A stretch of DNA of 64,000 nt from Verrucomicrobiales bacterium (GTDB taxonomy: Bacteria; Verrucomicrobiota; Verrucomicrobiia; Limisphaerales; J093), in assembly GCA_024233305.1 (NCBI GenBank), contig JACKPV010000024.1:1-64000 (forward strand), written 5' to 3'. Shown one piece after another: positions 37,021-46,763 of the stretch. Numbering within the stretch: position 1 is the first letter of the stretch; every line of letters begins with the position of its first letter. The notes beneath the pieces were generated by a model that was given only the letters and a program-made list of their open reading frames with translations, searched no databases and was not told the DNA's origin. Position numbers and translations under genes: made by a program.

Positions 37021-38538
37021 ATGCGCAGCAACCAACGCAAAATCGTGATCATCGGCGCCGGTCCCGGTGGCCTGGCCTGTGCCGCGCTCCTGGCCAGCCG
37101 CGGCCTCGAGGTGATCCTCCTGGAAAAGGAAGCGCGGGTCGGCGGCCGCAACGGCTGCCTCGAGGCGGACGGCTTCAAGTTCGACATCGGCCCCACCTTC
37201 CTCATGATGAAGTTCCTCCTCGACGACATCTTCGAGGAGGCGGGCGCCCGCAGCGAGGATTACCTGAAATTCGTGCGGCTCGATCCGATGTACGAGCTGC
37301 GGTTCGATGACCGGAAACTGGCGCCGGGCAACAACGCGGAGGCCACGAAAGCGGCGATCGAGGCGGCGTTTCCCGGCATGTCGGCCGGGTTCGACCGTTT
37401 CATGGAGGGAGAACGCCGGCGGTTTGCGCGGATGATTCCGTGTCTTCAGCGGGACTATACCCGGCTGAGCCAGATGTTCTCCTGGACGTTGATGAAGGCC
37501 CTGCCGCACCTCTCGCTGAACCGGTCGGTCTTCGACGTATTGAAGGGCTACTTCAAGGACGACATGCTGGCCCTCTGCTTCGCCTTTCAGAGCAAGTACC
37601 TGGGCATGTCCGCATGGAAGTGCCCCGGTGCCTTCGCGATGCTCTCGTACATCGAGCATGCCTACGGGGTCTATCACACGGAGGGGGGCTTGAGCGAAAT
37701 CTCGACCGGACTGGCCCGGCTCGCCGAGGCCCGCGGCGCCACGATCCGCCTGGCCACGCCGGTGAAACAACTGGTGCTCGACGGACGGCGCGTGACCGGG
37801 GTGGAACTGGCGGACGGGGAACGCCTCCTGGCCGATGAAGTGGTGATCAACGCCGATTTCGGCCAGGCCATGTGCGATCTGGTGCCCCCGGGGGTGTTGC
37901 GCCGTTACACGCCGGAAAACCTGCGCCGGCTCGATCTGAGCTGCTCGACCTACATGCTGTATCTCGGGCTGGACAAGATCTATCCGCTGCCTCACCACAC
38001 CATCGTGTTCGCGCGCGACTACCGCCGCAACGTCCGGGAAATCTTCGAACTGGGTCGCGCTTCCGATGACCTTTCCTTCTACGTGCGCAACGCCAGCGTC
38101 ACCGATCCCACCTTGGCGCCGCCCGGCAAGTCCAGTCTCTATGTGCTCGTCCCCGTGCCGAACATCCGCGCCGGGCTGGACTGGGAGGAACAGGCCCCAC
38201 GCTACCGCGCGCTCGCCTTCCAGGCGATACGGGAGCGGCTTGGACTGGACGACCTGGAATCGCATATCGAGGTCGAGCGCACCTTGAATCCCTGGACGTG
38301 GCGGGATCGGCTTTCGGTCTACGAGGGCGCCACGTTCAACCTCGCCCACAACCTCCGCCAGATCGCTTTCTGGCGGCCGCGCAACCAGTTCGAGGAACTC
38401 GACAGCTGCTATCTCGTCGGGGGTGGCACGCATCCCGGCAGCGGTCTGCCGACCATCTTCGAATCTGCCCGCATCTCCGCCAACCTCATCTGCCGCAAGC
38501 ACGCGATTCCGTTCATCACGAAGGAGGTGCGGTTGTGA
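37021..38538 (+). CDS. Carotenoid desaturase (CrtN/CrtI-like flavoprotein)
   Basis: The 505-residue protein has an N-terminal FAD/NAD-binding motif IVIIGAGPGGLACAALLASR followed by LLEKEARVGGRNG, the phytoene-desaturase type substrate region, and a C-terminal LVGGGTHPGSGLPTIFESAR block that closes the FAD site. It could desaturate dehydrosqualene or a similar C30 chain, or act on a later step. It is followed 79 bp downstream by a second member of the same superfamily, so the two presumably carry out successive steps. No carotene/squalene synthase is in the window. Confidence 0.85.
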   Translation: MRSNQRKIVIIGAGPGGLACAALLASRGLEVILLEKEARVGGRNGCLEADGFKFDIGPTFLMMKFLLDDIFEEAGARSEDYLKFVRLDPMYELRFDDRKLAPGNNAEATKAAIEAAFPGMSAGFDRFMEGERRRFARMIPCLQRDYTRLSQMFSWTLMKALPHLSLNRSVFDVLKGYFKDDMLALCFAFQSKYLGMSAWKCPGAFAMLSYIEHAYGVYHTEGGLSEISTGLARLAEARGATIRLATPVKQLVLDGRRVTGVELADGERLLADEVVINADFGQAMCDLVPPGVLRRYTPENLRRLDLSCSTYMLYLGLDKIYPLPHHTIVFARDYRRNVREIFELGRASDDLSFYVRNASVTDPTLAPPGKSSLYVLVPVPNIRAGLDWEEQAPRYRALAFQAIRERLGLDDLESHIEVERTLNPWTWRDRLSVYEGATFNLAHNLRQIAFWRPRNQFEELDSCYLVGGGTHPGSGLPTIFESARISANLICRKHAIPFITKEVRL

Positions 38539-38617
38539 TCGCTGCCCCGCGGCCAAACGCCCGCGGCCCCCGCAACGGCAGCTCCGGCCTGCCCTGACCC
38601 TTGACCCCTCCATCCCC

Positions 38618-40135
38618 ATGGCCGTAACCAACCAACCCAAACAGGTCGTCGTGATCGGGGCCGGACTCGGCGGGCTGTCCGCCGCCATCTCGCTGGCCGC
38701 CGCCGGCTACCGGGTCCGGATCCACGAAAAGAACCCGCAGGTCGGGGGCAAGTTGAACGTGCTGCGCAAGGACGGCTTCAGCTTCGATCTCGGCCCCTCG
38801 ATTCTCACGCTGCCCCAGTTCTTCCAGTCGCTGTTCGCCCGCGCCGGCAAACGGTTCGAGGACTATGTGCCAACGACCACCGTCACGCCGCATTGGCGGA
38901 ACTTCTTCGAGGACGGCACGGTGCTCGACCTGCACATGGATCCGGCACGGATGCACGGGGAGTTGAAGAAGCTCCCGGACTACAGCGATCGGCTTTGGGC
39001 GCAGTGGCGGGACTTTCTCGACTACTCGCGGCAGCAATACGCGATCATCGAGCGGGGCTATCTGATGCAGGGGCTCGACACGCTGTGGGATTTCCTCCGT
39101 TTCTACGGCCTGTTCCGGATCGGCACGCAGATCGATTTCCGGCGGCGCATGGCGGAGACCATCGGGCAATACCTGGAGGAACCCCATCTCCGCGCGATCC
39201 TCGAGTACTTCATCAAGTATGTCGGGTCGTCGGCCTACGATGCGCCCGGCTACATGAACCTCATGCCGAACATCCAGTTCGAGCATGATCTCTGGTACGT
39301 GCCGGGCGGGATGTACGGCATCGTGCAGGGCCTGGAAAAGCTGGCGCGGGAGCTGGGCATCGAGATCCACTGCGGCAGCGAAGTGGCCGGAATCACGCAC
39401 GCGGGCCGCACGGTGACCGGCGTGCGCCTCAAGGACGCCGGCGAGGTGCGGGCGGACTACGTGGTGTCGAACATGGAGGTCATCCCGGCTTACGAACGAC
39501 TGCTCGAGGAGGAACCGCGGTTCCTGCGCAAGCTCGAGAAGTTCGAGCCGGCCTGTTCCGGGCTCGTGCTCCACCTCGGCACCGACCGCTTTTACCCGCA
39601 GCTCGCGCACCACAACTTCCTCTACTCGCAGAACCAGGCGAAGCACTTCGCCACCGTTTTCCGGGAGAAGCGGCTGCCCGAGGATCCGACGATTTACCTC
39701 GTGGCAGTGACCCGTTCCGATCCGAGCCAGGCGCCCGAGGGCTGCGACAACATCAAGGTCCTCCCGCACATCCCGTACCTCAACGCGGCGCATCCGTACA
39801 CCCGCGAAGACTATCTGGCCTTCAAGGAACGGGTGATCGACAAGCTCGAACGGATGGGGTTGACCGACCTCCGCAAGCACACGGTGGTCGAGGACGTTTG
39901 GACGCCGTACGACATCCAGGAGCGCTATTACTCGAATCGCGGCTCGATCTACGGCGTGGTCAGCGACTGGAAACGCAACCACGGCTTCAAGGCGCCGAAG
40001 CGCAGCCGGCGTTACCGGAACCTCTACTTCACCGGCGGCAGCGTGAACCCGGGCGGGGGCATGCCGATGGTGATCCTGTGCGGACAGAAGGTCTGCGACG
40101 AGATCCTCGCCCGGGAAGGCCGCGCCCCGGGCTGA
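38618..40135 (+). CDS. Carotenoid desaturase/oxygenase (CrtP/CrtN-like flavoprotein)
   Basis: The start at 38618 (MAVTNQPKQ) leads directly into the FAD motif VVVIGAGLGGLSAAISLAAA; the open frame upstream is low-complexity. The 505-residue product ends with YFTGGSVNPGGGMPMVILCG, the C-terminal CrtI-family signature. It is related to but clearly distinct from the preceding protein. In staphyloxanthin-like clusters the second flavoprotein (CrtP) oxidises a terminal methyl group to an aldehyde, which would supply the aldehyde dehydrogenase at 35507. Which of the two here is desaturase and which oxygenase cannot be told from sequence reading alone. Confidence 0.82.
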   Translation: MAVTNQPKQVVVIGAGLGGLSAAISLAAAGYRVRIHEKNPQVGGKLNVLRKDGFSFDLGPSILTLPQFFQSLFARAGKRFEDYVPTTTVTPHWRNFFEDGTVLDLHMDPARMHGELKKLPDYSDRLWAQWRDFLDYSRQQYAIIERGYLMQGLDTLWDFLRFYGLFRIGTQIDFRRRMAETIGQYLEEPHLRAILEYFIKYVGSSAYDAPGYMNLMPNIQFEHDLWYVPGGMYGIVQGLEKLARELGIEIHCGSEVAGITHAGRTVTGVRLKDAGEVRADYVVSNMEVIPAYERLLEEEPRFLRKLEKFEPACSGLVLHLGTDRFYPQLAHHNFLYSQNQAKHFATVFREKRLPEDPTIYLVAVTRSDPSQAPEGCDNIKVLPHIPYLNAAHPYTREDYLAFKERVIDKLERMGLTDLRKHTVVEDVWTPYDIQERYYSNRGSIYGVVSDWKRNHGFKAPKRSRRYRNLYFTGGSVNPGGGMPMVILCGQKVCDEILAREGRAPG

Positions 40136-40225
40136 GTTCCCCTGGGCCGGCGGATGCCCGCGGGCCGCCGCCCTGCCCGCGCGACCCGAACCCCGCCGGC
40201 AGCCTCCGAGCCCAGCGCTCCCGCC

Positions 40226-41071
40226 ATGAAGCCCCGCGAAACAGCCGATTCCGAAAACCCGGCCGCCGCCCTCAAGCAGCGGTTTTCGCCGGCGCTGTTC
40301 CGCTGGTTCTGTTGGTACAGCCGGCGTTATTTACAGCGCCATTTTCACACGGTCCGGCTGCTGCGCGGATCAGAGGTAGCCGACGCCCCGGGACGCAGCC
40401 TGCTGCTCTACGGCAACCATGCCAGCTGGTGGGACCCGCTGGTCGCCCTTTTCCTGACGCGCACCCTCTGCGCCGGGCGGACCCCCCGGGCGCCCATCGA
40501 CGCCCGGATGCTTGCGCGGCACCGGTTCTTCCAGCGGCTCGGGTTCTTCGGCATCGAGCCGGGAACACGGCGGGGCGCGGTGGAATTTCTGCGGACCGCC
40601 GAACCGATCCTGCGCAAGCCGGGCACCGTTCTCTGGTTGACGCCCCAGGGGCGCTTTGCGGATGTCCGCGAGCGGCCGCCCGCCTTCCAGCCCGGATTGG
40701 GGCACCTCGCCCTGCGGGGCACCGGCGCGGTCACCCAGGTGATGGCCGCCGAGTACGTGTTTTGGGAGGAGAAACAACCCGAAATCCTGCTCGGCTTCGG
40801 CGAACCCATGGAACTGCCCCCGCACCGCGCGCGCCCCAACGAAGCACCCGGTGACCGGGGACCGACGGCGGAAGACTGGACCCGGCGTTTCGAGGCATCG
40901 CTGGTTGCCCTGCAGGACCGGCTGGCACGGGCGGCCATCCGCCGGGACCCCGCCGAGTTTCACGTGCTCCTGCGCGGACGCGGATCGGTGAGCGCCATCT
41001 ACGACGCGTGGCGGCGTTGGCGTGCCACCTGGCGGGGTGAGACGTTCCAGGTCGACCACGGCACCAAGTGA
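40226..41071 (+). CDS. Lysophospholipid acyltransferase-like protein (CrtO-like role)
   Basis: I start at the ATG at 40226 (MKPRETADSENP), giving 281 residues; an ATG at 40154 would add 24 Pro/Ala/Arg-rich residues. The PlsC-type acyltransferase motif NHASWWDPL (HxxxxD) lies near residue 70, and TPQGRFADVRERP resembles the second family motif. The gene lies between the carotenoid flavoproteins and a glycosyltransferase and overlaps the latter's possible GTG start, so it probably acylates the carotenoid glycoside, as CrtO does, although family members also act on lipid precursors. Confidence 0.78.
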   Translation: MKPRETADSENPAAALKQRFSPALFRWFCWYSRRYLQRHFHTVRLLRGSEVADAPGRSLLLYGNHASWWDPLVALFLTRTLCAGRTPRAPIDARMLARHRFFQRLGFFGIEPGTRRGAVEFLRTAEPILRKPGTVLWLTPQGRFADVRERPPAFQPGLGHLALRGTGAVTQVMAAEYVFWEEKQPEILLGFGEPMELPPHRARPNEAPGDRGPTAEDWTRRFEASLVALQDRLARAAIRRDPAEFHVLLRGRGSVSAIYDAWRRWRATWRGETFQVDHGTK

Positions 41072-41073
41072 GT

Positions 41074-42201
41074 ATGGACACGTTGTTACTCATCGCCTTG
41101 ATCGGTGCGGCGCTTCCGTGCGGGCTCACCCTCTGGAACCTCTGGCTTTATCAGCCGCCGCCGCCCGCCGATGACGAATCCCCCGGGGAGCGCGCGGGCG
41201 TTTCGGTGTTGATCCCGGCCCGGAACGAGGAGGCAAACATCCGCGAAGCCGTGCTCGCCGCCCTGGCCAACGAGGGTGTCGAACTCGAGGTCGTGGTGCT
41301 CGATGACGCTTCGGAGGATCGGACCGCAGCCATGGTCCGCGAACTGTCAGAAAGCGATCCCCGGGTGCGCCTGGCCGCGGCGCCGCCGCTCCCCGCCGGC
41401 TGGTGCGGCAAACAACATGCCTGTCAGACCCTGGCGACGCTCGCCCGCCACCCGTTGCTGGTGTTCGTGGACGCGGATGTGCGGCTGCACCCTGGTTCGC
41501 TGCAGCGCATGGCGGCGTTTGTCGAGCGCCACAACGTCGATCTGGCGAGCGGGATTCCTCATCAGCGCACCGGTTCCTGGATGGAACATCTCCTCATCCC
41601 GCTGATCCATTTCCTGCTGCTCGGCTACCTGCCGTTTGTCGGGGTGCGACTCACACGCTGGCCCATGTTTGCCGCCGGCTGCGGCCAGCTTTTCATCGCC
41701 CGACGCGCCGCCTACGAGCGGGCTGGAGGGCACGCGGCGATCAGGACCAGCCTCCACGACGGCCTCACCCTGCCCCGGGCCTTTCGCGAGGCCGGCTGCC
41801 GGACGGACCTGTTCGACGCCACCGGGATCGCAACGTGTCGCATGTACACCGGCGCGCGCCAGGTATGGAACGGCTTGCTGAAGAACGCGACCGAAGGCGT
41901 GGCAGCCTGGGGGGCGATCGGGCCGCTGACCCTGCTGCTGTTTGGCGGGCAGGTACTGCCGCTGCTGTTGCTGCTGGGAGCCGGCGGGTTCGGTGCCCGG
42001 GAATGGCGGCTGCTCGCCCCGGCCCTGGCATGCGTCTGGCTGCCCCGGCTGATCCAGGCCTGGCGTTTCCGCCTTTCCTGGCGGGGCGCGTCGGGACATC
42101 CGCTGGCGGTCTTACTCTTTCTGATCATCCAATGGACCGCGCGCCTGCGCGCCCTGCGCCACCGTCCGGCACACTGGAAGGGCAGAAGCTACCCGGCGTG
42201 A
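41074..42201 (+). CDS. Membrane glycosyltransferase family 2 (CrtQ-like role)
   Basis: The 375-residue protein has an N-terminal membrane helix, a GT-A domain (VSVLIPARNEEANI, VVVLDDASEDRT, VFVDADVRLHPG with the DxD motif) and several C-terminal hydrophobic helices (GPLTLLLFGGQVLPLLLLLG). This is the plan of CrtQ, which glycosylates diaponeurosporenoic acid. A GTG at 41068 overlapping the upstream stop (GTGA) is an equally possible start. Assignment to the carotenoid pathway rests on gene order. Confidence 0.82.
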   Translation: MDTLLLIALIGAALPCGLTLWNLWLYQPPPPADDESPGERAGVSVLIPARNEEANIREAVLAALANEGVELEVVVLDDASEDRTAAMVRELSESDPRVRLAAAPPLPAGWCGKQHACQTLATLARHPLLVFVDADVRLHPGSLQRMAAFVERHNVDLASGIPHQRTGSWMEHLLIPLIHFLLLGYLPFVGVRLTRWPMFAAGCGQLFIARRAAYERAGGHAAIRTSLHDGLTLPRAFREAGCRTDLFDATGIATCRMYTGARQVWNGLLKNATEGVAAWGAIGPLTLLLFGGQVLPLLLLLGAGGFGAREWRLLAPALACVWLPRLIQAWRFRLSWRGASGHPLAVLLFLIIQWTARLRALRHRPAHWKGRSYPA

Positions 42202-42539
42202 CTCCTCGAAGCCGGAACGGCCCGAGGCATCGGAGCCGGGGGTTCATTCCACCGCGTTCGCGAAAAGCCAACCCCGCACTCGAACGAAATCCCGCGCTCC
42301 GAAGGAGCCGGGACGCACACCCGTGCCCCGGCCGACGCAGTGCTTTCTTGCATCGACGCCCGGGCCTGTGTTATTGCCAGCCGCCATCGCGGCCGGGGCG
42401 GCAGGTGTGAGGACGACCGTAGTTCACGGCGCCTTGACCAGGGCCGTCGGCGTTGTCCGCGGGGTCTCCCGGCACATCGCGGGGAGGATCGTCCCCGCGC
42501 CAATCCCGGGTATCCGGGCGTCGCGATGGCCGTTTCGCC
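42202..42539. other. Gap before alaS, nothing recognised
   Basis: About 340 bp that should contain the alaS promoter. I found no convincing promoter, leader hairpin or coding region on either strand. Confidence 0.5.
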
Positions 42540-45500
42540 ATGAGCATGACCGCGTCCGAAATCCGTCAGTCGTTCCTCGACTTCTTCAAGTCGAAGGAGC
42601 ACACCCTCGTGCCCAGTTCCTCCCTGCTGCCGGACAGCCCGAACCTGCTGTTCACGAACGCCGGGATGAACCAGTTCGTGCCGATCTTCCTGGCTGAACG
42701 GAAGCCCGATGTTTGCGCGTGGGCCGGCGCGGTTGCCGCCCGGGACACCCGCGCCGCCGACACCCAGAAGTGCATCCGGGCGGGAGGCAAACACAATGAC
42801 CTTGAGGACGTGGGCCTCGACACGTATCACCACACCTTCTTCGAGATGCTGGGGAACTGGTCGTTCGGCGACTACTTCAAGCGCGAGGCGATCGAGTGGG
42901 CCTGGGAACTCTTGACCGGCGTGTGGAAGTTCCCCAAGGAACGGCTGTATGCGACGGTTTACCAGCCCGGCGAGGGCGATCCGGCAGCCTTCGACCAGGA
43001 GGCATGGGACATCTGGGCGGCGCTGTTCCGCGCGGCCGGCCTGGATCCGAACCTCCACATCGTCAGCGGCAACAAGAAGGACAACTTCTGGATGATGGGG
43101 GACACTGGTCCGTGCGGCCCCTGTTCGGAGATCCACATGGATCTGACGCCCGAAGGGGACACCCAAGGCCGGTTGGTGAACCAGGGAAGCGGGCAGTGCA
43201 TCGAAATCTGGAACCTGGTATTCATCCAGTTCAACGCCAACCCGGACGGCACCTTCTCCTCCCTGCCGGCGCGGCACGTCGACACGGGGATGGGCTTCGA
43301 GCGCGTCGCCGGGATCATGCAGAACACCGACGGCTTCAAGCGGTTCGACCGGTTGGTGTCGAACTACGAGACCGACGTGTTCCGGCCGCTTTTCGACCGC
43401 CTCGAAATGCTCAGCGGCAAGCGCTACCGGTCGACTCTGCCGCGGCCCGATGCCTCCGGGAACCTGGTGCCACGGTCGGAACAGGAGTTGATCGACGTGG
43501 CGTTCCGGGTAATCGGCGACCATGTGCGCACGCTGAGCTTCGCCATCGCGGACGGCATCCAGCCGGGCAACACGGACCGCAACTATGTGTTGCGCCGGAT
43601 CCTCCGCCGCGGCGTACGCTACGGACGATCGTTGGGCTTTCACGAGCCGTTTCTGCATTTGCTGGTGCATACGTTGGTCGAGGGAATGGGCGATGTCTTC
43701 CCGGAATTGCGCGCCCGGCAGGCGGAGGTGGAGGAAGTGATCCGGCGCGAAGAGGAGGCCTTCAACCGCACCCTCGATGGCGGGTTGCGCATCTTCGAAG
43801 ACACCCTGCGCATCAAGCAGGGCATGGAGAAGGTGGTCGACGCCATGGCCCAACGCTTCGACCTGGTCACCGCCATTGCGAACAACCCCGATCTCGGACT
43901 GGACGACCAGGGAGTGGAGGCGCTTTACGACGGCGCCCGGTTGCTGCTCGACTTCGGCCGGACCATCGACCGCCAGCTCTATCACAAGATCCTCGCCGCG
44001 AGCGAGGAGTCACGGCTGATAACCACGTACGCACAACGGGTGGTCTCCGAGGTCGAACGTCTGCGGGCCACTGGCGAGGCCCTGCCCAAACTGGCAACCG
44101 TCCGCGAGGAACTGGGGCGTTTCTGCCGGGCGTTCTCGGCGTTCCGGGATCAGACCGAGCGCATGCGCGGCGTGTTGGGCGGGGTGCCGGCCTTCCTCCT
44201 CTACGACACCTACGGCTTCCCGCTCGATCTGACCGAGTTGCTTTCGCGCGAACGGGGGCTCACGGTCGACACCGACGGCTTCGAGCGCCTGATGGAGGGC
44301 CAGCGTGCCCAAGCGCGCGCCGCCCAGAAGCGCGAGGTCATCGAGTTATCGCAGATCGACAGCGCCACGGCCACCGAGTTCGTCGGCTTTGAGACCCTGG
44401 AAGGCAACGCCCGGGTCCTGGATGTGGTTCGCATGAAGGACCGGCACGCCGTGGTTCTGGACGCCAGCCCGTTCTATGCGGAAATGGGCGGGCAGGTCGG
44501 GGACACCGGATGGTTGCGGTCCGGGGATCGCTCTTGGTCGGTCGTGGACACCCAGAAGGCCGGGAACGCCTGGCTTCACCTGATCACCGAAGCCCCCGCA
44601 TCATTGGAGGCCGGCTCCGAGGTCGCGCTGCAAGTCAACCGAGCCCGCCGGGCAGCCATTCAGCGTCACCACAGCGTCACCCACCTGCTGCATTGGGCGC
44701 TGCACGAAGTGGTGGGGCGGGAGGCCTCCCAAAAGGGGTCCTTTGTCGGACCGGACAAGCTGACCTTCGATTTCAACAGCGCACCGCTGACCCCGCAACA
44801 GATCACCGACGTCGAACAACTCGTGAACGAGCGGGTGCTCGACAACGCCCCGGTCACGTGGGTGGAGGTGAAGTACGCCCACGTGCGGGACCGCGCCGAC
44901 GTCATGCAGTTCTTCGGCGAAAAGTACGGGGAATGGGTCCGCGTGGTGCAGGTGGGAGGGCGTCCGGGCGGATTGGACGGCTATTCGATGGAACTCTGCG
45001 GCGGCACGCACACCCGGGCCATGGGTGAAGTCGGCCTTTTCCGGATCGTAGCGGAAAGCGCCATCGCCGCCGGCATCCGCCGTATTGAGGCCGTCGCCGG
45101 ACTGGAAGCCTACCGACGCGCCAACGCCGAAACGGCCCTGATCCAGACGCTGGCCACCCACGTCAACACGCCGGTTGCCGATTTGGAAAAGAAGCTCCAG
45201 CAGCTGCTCGACCACCAGAAGGAACTCGAGAAACAACTCCGCGCCATGCAGCAACAGAAGGCTGCTGCTGTCGCCCGGGACCTGGCCACCAAGGCGCAGA
45301 CCCTCAACGGCGTGCCGGCGATCATCGAGCGGGTGGACGTGGACGGCAACACTCTCCAGGACATCGCGAACGACCTCAAGGGGAGCTTTCCGGGCGTCAT
45401 CCTCCTCGCAGGAGCGGCCGACGGCGCAGTGGCGCTGGTGGCGGCGGTCGGCCCCGATTACACGACCCGCTTCCCCGCGGGCCGCCTCATCCAGCAGGTT

Positions 45501-45620
45501 GCTCCCGTCGTCGGCGGCAAGGGCGGCGGCCGTCCAGAGAACGCGCGCGGGGGAGGGAAGCTACAGGAACGCCTTGCCGATGCTCTAACGAAGGCTCGGG
45601 AGATTGTGGCGGATCACTAG
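42540..45620 (+). CDS. alaS: Alanyl-tRNA synthetase
   Basis: The enzyme charges tRNA-Ala. The start at 42540 (MSMTASEIRQSFLDFFKSKEH) matches the family beginning; the open frame upstream adds 29 unlikely residues. The class II catalytic core is seen in LFTNAGMNQFVPIFL, HHTFFEMLGNWSFGDYFK and DTGPCGPCSEI; the editing domain has HHSVTHLLHWAL (HxxxH) and LCGGTHTR; a C-terminal coiled coil and C-Ala-like domain follow. The protein is 1026 residues, longer than the usual ~870-900, mainly because about 100 extra residues (about 429-545) precede the GVPAFLLYDTYGFPLDLTE block. Confidence 0.95.
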   Translation: MSMTASEIRQSFLDFFKSKEHTLVPSSSLLPDSPNLLFTNAGMNQFVPIFLAERKPDVCAWAGAVAARDTRAADTQKCIRAGGKHNDLEDVGLDTYHHTFFEMLGNWSFGDYFKREAIEWAWELLTGVWKFPKERLYATVYQPGEGDPAAFDQEAWDIWAALFRAAGLDPNLHIVSGNKKDNFWMMGDTGPCGPCSEIHMDLTPEGDTQGRLVNQGSGQCIEIWNLVFIQFNANPDGTFSSLPARHVDTGMGFERVAGIMQNTDGFKRFDRLVSNYETDVFRPLFDRLEMLSGKRYRSTLPRPDASGNLVPRSEQELIDVAFRVIGDHVRTLSFAIADGIQPGNTDRNYVLRRILRRGVRYGRSLGFHEPFLHLLVHTLVEGMGDVFPELRARQAEVEEVIRREEEAFNRTLDGGLRIFEDTLRIKQGMEKVVDAMAQRFDLVTAIANNPDLGLDDQGVEALYDGARLLLDFGRTIDRQLYHKILAASEESRLITTYAQRVVSEVERLRATGEALPKLATVREELGRFCRAFSAFRDQTERMRGVLGGVPAFLLYDTYGFPLDLTELLSRERGLTVDTDGFERLMEGQRAQARAAQKREVIELSQIDSATATEFVGFETLEGNARVLDVVRMKDRHAVVLDASPFYAEMGGQVGDTGWLRSGDRSWSVVDTQKAGNAWLHLITEAPASLEAGSEVALQVNRARRAAIQRHHSVTHLLHWALHEVVGREASQKGSFVGPDKLTFDFNSAPLTPQQITDVEQLVNERVLDNAPVTWVEVKYAHVRDRADVMQFFGEKYGEWVRVVQVGGRPGGLDGYSMELCGGTHTRAMGEVGLFRIVAESAIAAGIRRIEAVAGLEAYRRANAETALIQTLATHVNTPVADLEKKLQQLLDHQKELEKQLRAMQQQKAAAVARDLATKAQTLNGVPAIIERVDVDGNTLQDIANDLKGSFPGVILLAGAADGAVALVAAVGPDYTTRFPAGRLIQQVAPVVGGKGGGRPENARGGGKLQERLADALTKAREIVADH

Positions 45621-45694
45621 GCGATAGCACGAATACGAACCTGACCGCCGTCTCCCAAGGACAGGAGCGACTCAACCACCGGTAATGCAGTTGG

Positions 45695-46420
45695 TCACGA
45701 CTGAGGGTGTCGGCTGGCCGCCCTCTTTACCACCACCCCCACGAGGGCCAGTATCCCGCAAATCCATGCGGATGCCGGTTCCGGCACGACCGTCAAATTC
45801 GCTTTGTATATACTGCCAAATGTGATCAAGTCACCGGACTCCGGGCCATACTCGTCGTATACCCAGAAATCGGCAGGATCCGTGGAGACGGTAATCGGAA
45901 CCGGGTCCATGCCGGTGCCCGCCACGGCAAGCATCGAGAAGGTCGCTAATCGCCATTGAGCGGCTTGATTCGCCAGTAGTTCGGAGGGGTTGAGGAAGGC
46001 GACACCGGCTAACACGCTCGCTCCCGTGGCGGTGGTGAAGTCACCACCAATCATGTCCGCATAGGAGGCGCTATCGAGGGTCGGACCAGCAGTGCCAAAA
46101 CCTGCGGTGTTTATGTCGACTTCTGGATCGGTGCCTCCAGGCGTCGTCGGCACGACGTGCGCTACCCCGTCGTATTGGACTGTAACGAAGAAGGCCGAGA
46201 CTACCGGACTGCCGGCGTTCCCCTTGAGTCCCCCAATCCAAAGCTCCAGACCAAAGGCTTCTCCCACGGAAACCTCCACGTCAATGTCGGCAGCGTCACT
46301 CGGCGTTCCGGAGGGAGTATCGCCCTGCTTCACAAAAAACAGGAAGGGGTCGGCCAGCGCCGCCGGTCCGGCCACTGCCAACCATCCCACCACCATCCAA
46401 TTGAAAACGCGTTTCATCAT
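45695..46420 (-). CDS. PEP-CTERM exported protein
   Basis: The 241-residue protein has a signal peptide (MMKRVFNWMVVGWLAVAGPAALAD) and a C-terminal PEP-CTERM signal: VVPEPASAW, a hydrophobic helix (ICGILALVGVVV) and a basic tail (KRAASRHPQS). Such proteins are cut and retained by an exosortase and are linked to exopolysaccharide or surface structures. The middle is Ser/Thr/Gly/Asp-rich and beta-like, resembling cohesin-type PEP-CTERM proteins (SVGEAFGLELWIGGL), but I cannot name a domain. Confidence 0.88.
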   Translation of the reverse strand: MMKRVFNWMVVGWLAVAGPAALADPFLFFVKQGDTPSGTPSDAADIDVEVSVGEAFGLELWIGGLKGNAGSPVVSAFFVTVQYDGVAHVVPTTPGGTDPEVDINTAGFGTAGPTLDSASYADMIGGDFTTATGASVLAGVAFLNPSELLANQAAQWRLATFSMLAVAGTGMDPVPITVSTDPADFWVYDEYGPESGDLITFGSIYKANLTVVPEPASAWICGILALVGVVVKRAASRHPQS

Positions 46421-46763
46421 AGCGCCTTGCGCCCCAGAACGATGGCCATAATCGTCCGCCCTGATGCCGGTGTCAACTATTAAAAAGTAGAATAGTCACC
46501 GGCCAGCCCAATCCATTTCCCGATAGCCAACGACAACCTCCGCCAGACTCCCGCGGGCCGTCCGACCGGAAATCACCACCGCTTGATTGAAGCCCGAGCC
46601 CGGCAAAGCGCCAGAGCGAAACGAGCCCCTCTCCCGCGGACACTGACCGACATGGCGCATGGCTGGTCGCGGAATGCCGCCGGGGAGCAGGGACCCCCGT
46701 GCTCCCCGGGGCTGGCGGCAGGCGCGGTCCGGGAATAGACCAGTGACCGCGCCCGGAGTCGTG
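46421..46763. other. Gap between two exported-protein genes
   Basis: This stretch is upstream of the PEP-CTERM gene and downstream of the large repeat protein, both on the minus strand. It includes a short AT-rich patch (TATTAAAAAGTAGAATAG, around 46479-46496) that may be part of the PEP-CTERM promoter. Nothing else is recognisable. Confidence 0.45.

Noticed and set aside
42453..42539. 29-residue N-terminal extension of AlaRS
   Set aside because: Ser/Arg/Gly-rich and absent from the family; the start at 42540 fits the conserved beginning.
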